24,390 nt of DNA from Peptococcaceae bacterium UBA3933 (GTDB taxonomy: Bacteria > Bacillota > Peptococcia > Peptococcales > BICA1-8), in contig DGEF01000013.1 of the NCBI GenBank assembly GCA_002385805.1, positions 3,982 to 28,371 on the forward strand. The letters are read 5' to 3'. Shown here one piece after another: positions 21,664 through 24,390 of this stretch. A program made the position numbers and the translations under genes. Position 1 is the first letter of the stretch. Every line of letters begins with the position of its first letter. Under the pieces are notes generated by a model. The model was given only the letters and a program-made list of their open reading frames with translations. It had not been told where the DNA came from and did no database searches.

Positions 21664-21924
21664 TTAAGTATTTTCAATTCTTCTTTTACCGGCTCTCAAC
21701 ACAAGATTGGCTAACATATTTTTTTCGTCATCTGTTGCTAATTCCCACATTTCCTTCATTAGTGCCTCTTCAGGAGAGTCAGGCTTAACAAATTTACCTA
21801 ACAGGTTGCCGATGCTAATCATTCCTTTAACCATTAATTCATCACTTATACCGTGTTTTTTCCCGTCTTCTATAACTTCAGCTAATTCTCTGGGAAAATC
21901 ATCTAGACTTACTTTTTTATCCAT
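21664..21924 (-). CDS. DUF3243 family protein
   Basis: Protein of 86 residues, small and soluble, largely helical. HGISDELMVKGMISIGNLLGKFVKPDSPEEALMKEMWELATDDEKNMLANLVLRAGK resembles DUF3243 proteins of Firmicutes (Bacillus YmfJ type): the Gly-rich helix, the V(D/K)P-(D/S)-EE turn and the ending DE(E/K)xxLANLV fit. The function is unknown. ATG at 21924 chosen because GGGAGGTGA lies five bases upstream; a longer frame starting earlier would overlap pheA. It follows the pheA stop region by about 20 bases on the same strand, so it is probably co-transcribed. Confidence 0.75.
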   Translation of the reverse strand: MDKKVSLDDFPRELAEVIEDGKKHGISDELMVKGMISIGNLLGKFVKPDSPEEALMKEMWELATDDEKNMLANLVLRAGKRRIENT

Positions 21925-21943
21925 ATAGTCACCTCCCGTAAGT

Positions 21944-22810
21944 CTATCTTTCCCCATCTTGCTGATTATATACCTCAATTCTATTGTAAGTGCCCAAAAT
22001 CTTAACCAATTTGCATTTTTGTTTTAACCTGTTTAAAACATGTTTATACTCACTTTCCAGGTCGGCCAAACAATCAATAAAAAATATGTATTCTCCCAGT
22101 TCCTTTTTGGCCGGACGGGACTCAATTTTCGAAAGATCTATTTGGTCCGGAATAAATTCTGCCAGGATATCATAAAGTCCGCCAGGCCTATTTTTGGCTA
22201 AGGCTACACATAAAGATGTTTTTTGGCGGTTTTTATTTGAGCAGAAATCATTTTTACCGACAACCAAAAACCTGGTTTGATTTGAACTATAATCGCTGAT
22301 ATTTTCGCAGATTATATCTACCTGATACTTCTCCGCCGCCCAAACGGAACAAATAGCCGCCAAACCTTCTTGTCCTTCTTTTACCAGTAAGGCTGCTTCC
22401 GCAGTGCTATTACAATTTAGATAGCAGGCTTGGGTTAAATGATTTTGTAAAAAAAGACGACACTGAGCTAAAGCCTGGGGATGGGAATAGATGGTATGAA
22501 TTTTACTCAAATCCTTTGCTTTACTGATTAAGCAGTGTTTAATATCAATTACGATTTCCCCTAAAATCCGTAAACTCAGTTCATGAGCTAACATATCTAA
22601 GGTGATATTAACAGTACCTTCAATGGAATTTTCTACAGGTACTATTCCCAAAGTAATTTCCCCATGTTCCACTGCCTGCAGCACATGGGGGATAGTAGGA
22701 AAGTCCTTAAATTTTGTGATTTTATATTTTTCCGCGAATTTTAAAGCGGCATGTTCTGAATAAGTACCTTCAGGTCCTAAATAACCAATTATTTCAAGTT
22801 CAGGGTTCAC
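21944..22810 (-). CDS. pheA: Prephenate dehydratase PheA
   Basis: Converts prephenate to phenylpyruvate in phenylalanine synthesis. The 288-residue length fits a monofunctional enzyme with no fused chorismate mutase. Catalytic half: GYLGPEGTYSEHAALKFA near the start, GIVPVENSIEGTVNITLDML (~55-74), YSHPQALAQCRLFL (~108-121) and NQTRFLVVG with the catalytic Thr of TRF. A C-terminal ACT domain (~195-280) has RPGGLYDIL and IESRPAKKELGEYIFF, the GAL- and ESRP-like segments that bind phenylalanine, so feedback inhibition is likely. GTG start with AGGAGG seven bases upstream. A 23-codon, Phe-rich reading frame ends 39 bases before it. Confidence 0.97.
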   Translation of the reverse strand: MNPELEIIGYLGPEGTYSEHAALKFAEKYKITKFKDFPTIPHVLQAVEHGEITLGIVPVENSIEGTVNITLDMLAHELSLRILGEIVIDIKHCLISKAKDLSKIHTIYSHPQALAQCRLFLQNHLTQACYLNCNSTAEAALLVKEGQEGLAAICSVWAAEKYQVDIICENISDYSSNQTRFLVVGKNDFCSNKNRQKTSLCVALAKNRPGGLYDILAEFIPDQIDLSKIESRPAKKELGEYIFFIDCLADLESEYKHVLNRLKQKCKLVKILGTYNRIEVYNQQDGER

Positions 22811-22849
22811 CTTTATCCTCCTAAATTATTTACTCCAGAAAACAAATAG

Positions 22850-22921
22850 CTAATTTTTGCCCATTATTCTCAAAGTGAAGAAGATTGCTAAAATAAACAG
22901 TAAATCCTGAAATGTAAACAT
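22850..22921 (-). CDS. Small Phe-rich hydrophobic peptide upstream of pheA
   Basis: A 23-residue reading frame (starting MFTFQDLLFILA, ending LRIMGKN) with an ATG start and a strong AAGGAG six to ten bases upstream, on the same strand as pheA and 39 bases before it. It contains five Phe and reads as a single membrane helix with a basic end. It could be a leader peptide, a small membrane protein or a remnant: its LRIMGKN end recalls the first helix of YetF proteins (RLMGKRE). No terminator hairpin lies between it and pheA, so classic attenuation is not supported. Confidence 0.5.
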   Translation of the reverse strand: MFTFQDLLFILAIFFTLRIMGKN

Positions 22922-22966
22922 CCTTTTTCTCCTTAAACTACTAATTGGTATTTACGGTTTATATCC

Positions 22967-22972
22967 ATTATA
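22967..22972 (-). promoter_or_regulatory. -10 box for the leader peptide and pheA
   Basis: A perfect TATAAT on the minus strand about 45 bases before the 23-codon frame. No convincing -35 was found at the usual distance. It implies that the small frame and pheA share a transcript. Confidence 0.35.
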
Positions 22973-22987
22973 AAAAGACCATATAAA

Positions 22988-23019
22988 GGTATTTCTCATT
23001 TTTTGCAGAAATAATACCT
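22988..23019. promoter_or_regulatory. Imperfect inverted repeat upstream of the EamA gene
   Basis: GGTATTTCT on the left is inverted as AGAAATAATACC on the right, with a three-base insertion. It lies in the divergent region between pheA and the EamA transporter and could be an operator. Confidence 0.25.
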
Positions 23020-23067
23020 TACAGGATTAATTAATTACATAGTATATTCCTAAAAGAGGTGCTTATT

Positions 23068-23931
23068 TTGCGTTTGGCTAATCCTTATCTAGCTGTTATA
23101 GTAGGTGTTATTGGTGTTTCCAGTTCAGCAATCTTTGTTAAGTTAACCACCGCTCCTTCTGTAATAACGGCAGGCTACAGGTTACTGTTTACTTTTCTAA
23201 TGTTATTACCCTTTACCTTAAAATATAATCGAAAAGACTTTAGATTTTTTTCCGGCAAACAGTACCGGGTGGCCTTTATTTCCGGCCTTTTTTTAGCTTT
23301 TCATTTTATAAGTTGGTTCAGCTCTTTAAATTACACTTCCGTAGCCAGTTCCACCGTTTTAGTTAATACCCAGCCTTTATTTGTCATTATTTTTAGTTAT
23401 CTTCTCTGGCGGGAAAAACTGCCTCTTAAAGCCTTAATAGGTGTTAGCATCGCTTTTGGCGGAACGGTTATTTTAAGTTGGGGGGATTTTTGCTTAGGAC
23501 CCACTAACCTCTGGGGTGATGCTTTAGCTTTAATCGGAGCCATAATGGTAGCAGGCTATTACCTTTGTGGAAAATATTTAAGACAAACCATGTCATTATT
23601 ACCCTATACCACCTTGGTCTACGGCTTCAGCACTTTGCTCTTATTCTTTTTTGCCCTTTTAGGAGGGTATTCCTTTACAAATTATTCCCTACAGGATTTT
23701 TTAATTTTTTTGGCCCTGGCTTTCTTCTGTACCATAATGGGCCATTCCCTGCTAAACTGGGCCATTAAGTTTTTGCCTGCTTCTTCAGTTTCCATCAGCA
23801 TTTTAGGAGAACCGGTAATTGCTTCTGCCCTGGCTTATTTTCTCTTTCAGGAGACTTTAACCCTCCAACAATTAATTGGCAGCATTTTAATCCTGGGAGG
23901 TATCTTGTTCTACCACTACTCCGTCAATTAG
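23068..23931 (+). CDS. EamA (DMT family) transporter
   Basis: Integral membrane protein of 287 residues with ten hydrophobic helices in two EamA repeats (~8-135 and ~148-285). Typical pieces are SSSAIFVKLTTAPSVITAGYRLLFTFL in repeat 1, LNYTSVASSTVLVNTQPLFVIIFSYLLWREKL closing it, and WAIKFLPASSVSISILGEPVIASALAYFLFQETL in repeat 2. Family members export metabolites or amino acids; the substrate is not readable. TTG at 23068 chosen because AGAGGTG lies six bases upstream; a GTG three codons earlier overlaps that site. It is divergent from pheA, and its last 45 bases overlap the 3' end of the opposing thioesterase gene. Confidence 0.9.
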   Translation: MRLANPYLAVIVGVIGVSSSAIFVKLTTAPSVITAGYRLLFTFLMLLPFTLKYNRKDFRFFSGKQYRVAFISGLFLAFHFISWFSSLNYTSVASSTVLVNTQPLFVIIFSYLLWREKLPLKALIGVSIAFGGTVILSWGDFCLGPTNLWGDALALIGAIMVAGYYLCGKYLRQTMSLLPYTTLVYGFSTLLLFFFALLGGYSFTNYSLQDFLIFLALAFFCTIMGHSLLNWAIKFLPASSVSISILGEPVIASALAYFLFQETLTLQQLIGSILILGGILFYHYSVN

Positions 23932-24369
23932 TTTGCCTTTATTGTAAAAAATCCCCTGCGCTACAGCAATCTTTTCCCCTTTAAGATTAATAACTTCTGC
24001 TTCTGCCTTAATTATTTTCTCCTTTAATTCAATAACTTTACCTATTGCTTTCAGGTAATCGCTTTTATAGGCAGGTTTTATAAATTTAATGTTTACCTCC
24101 ATAGTTACCGAGTTATGGTTTAAGGTTCTAATGGCCATACCCATTGCTGTGTCAGCAAGAGAAAAAGCAACGCCACCGTGGGCAATATTATTAGGGTTTA
24201 TATGGTCCTTTCCTACTGGAACTTCTACAACTGCTTCCCCCGGAGCTAATTCAGCCACATAGATATCCATTAAATTATGAAAAGGACACTCTTCATTTAG
24301 GTATAGAATTGTTCCAAAAAGACGACAATCTATGCCCCTATTTAGGGGTTCGCGAAATAAGCTAGCCAT
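23887..24369 (-). CDS. PaaI-type hotdog-fold thioesterase
   Basis: Probable acyl-CoA thioesterase of 160 residues. The hotdog signature is HGGVAFSLADTAMGMA (~72-87), preceded by NPNNIA and followed by VTMEVNIKFIKPAYKSDYLKAIGKV and KAEAEVINLKGEKIAVAQGIFY, the usual strand order. The acyl substrate cannot be told. ATG at 24369 chosen because GGAGGAGAAGG lies just upstream; a frame starting earlier would include that site. The C-terminal tail (KLIDGVVVEQDTSQD) extends past the fold and overlaps the end of the EamA gene on the other strand by 45 bases. Confidence 0.9.
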   Translation of the reverse strand: MASLFREPLNRGIDCRLFGTILYLNEECPFHNLMDIYVAELAPGEAVVEVPVGKDHINPNNIAHGGVAFSLADTAMGMAIRTLNHNSVTMEVNIKFIKPAYKSDYLKAIGKVIELKEKIIKAEAEVINLKGEKIAVAQGIFYNKGKLIDGVVVEQDTSQD

Positions 24370-24390
24370 ATCCTTCTCCTCCAATTACCA

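Noticed and set aside
22811..22849. Classic transcription attenuator for pheA
   Set aside because: The 39 bases between the small frame and pheA contain no hairpin with a U-run; only the Phe-rich reading frame supports this idea.

Overview
The window looks like ordinary chromosome from a low-GC, anaerobic, spore-forming Firmicute of the Clostridia/Peptococcales kind. The evidence is two [FeFe]-hydrogenase-type proteins with ferredoxin partners, a SpoIIE-type phosphatase, two GerMN-domain lipoproteins, a four-SH3 cell-wall amidase, a DUF3243 protein, frequent GTG/TTG starts and strong GGAGG ribosome sites. Most genes are on the minus strand. No rRNA, tRNA, transposase, integrase or CRISPR array was seen. 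The species cannot be named from this sequence alone.

Layout. 1-42 is the tail of a plus-strand gene. 122-5156 is a cell-envelope block on the minus strand: murI, N-acetylmuramoyl-L-alanine amidase, a GerMN lipoprotein and lgt. 5157-5620 is a palindrome-rich intergenic stretch between lgt and a divergent YitT-family gene. A small ArsR-like regulator (6484-6774) follows. 6901-11801 is a tightly packed five-gene hydrogen operon, transcribed as: thioredoxin-like [2Fe-2S] protein, hydrogenase-like protein with a C-terminal PAS domain, SpoIIE/PP2C phosphatase, second [2Fe-2S] protein, catalytic-looking [FeFe] hydrogenase. 12157-13500 is cobT under a cobalamin riboswitch with an intrinsic terminator. 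13529-14374 is nfo (endonuclease IV), with a suggestive leader.

14573-16491 holds a YdjM-like membrane hydrolase, a small unknown protein and a HAD phosphatase. 16587-18223 is a cation/Ca2+ exchanger overlapping by one base a protein that appears to be a papain-fold cysteine peptidase; a perfect 15-bp inverted repeat lies in the leader. 18328-21198 holds a small unknown gene, a D-2-hydroxyacid dehydrogenase, a second GerMN lipoprotein and a YetF/DUF421 membrane protein. 21409-24369 holds a small two-helix membrane protein, DUF3243, pheA (prephenate dehydratase) with a 23-codon Phe-rich reading frame just upstream, an EamA transporter and a PaaI-type thioesterase.

The strongest functional module is the hydrogen operon. 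It joins a likely H2- or redox-sensing protein (hydrogenase fold, extra Fe-S domain, PAS) to a phosphatase and an enzyme-like hydrogenase, so sensing output may run through dephosphorylation. The most unexplained DNA is the nested palindromic intergenic stretch at 5177-5504, whose sequence words recur elsewhere in the window. Several minus-strand genes (the first GerMN gene, nfo, the 64-aa gene, the exchanger) have clear inverted repeats in their leaders that could control expression.
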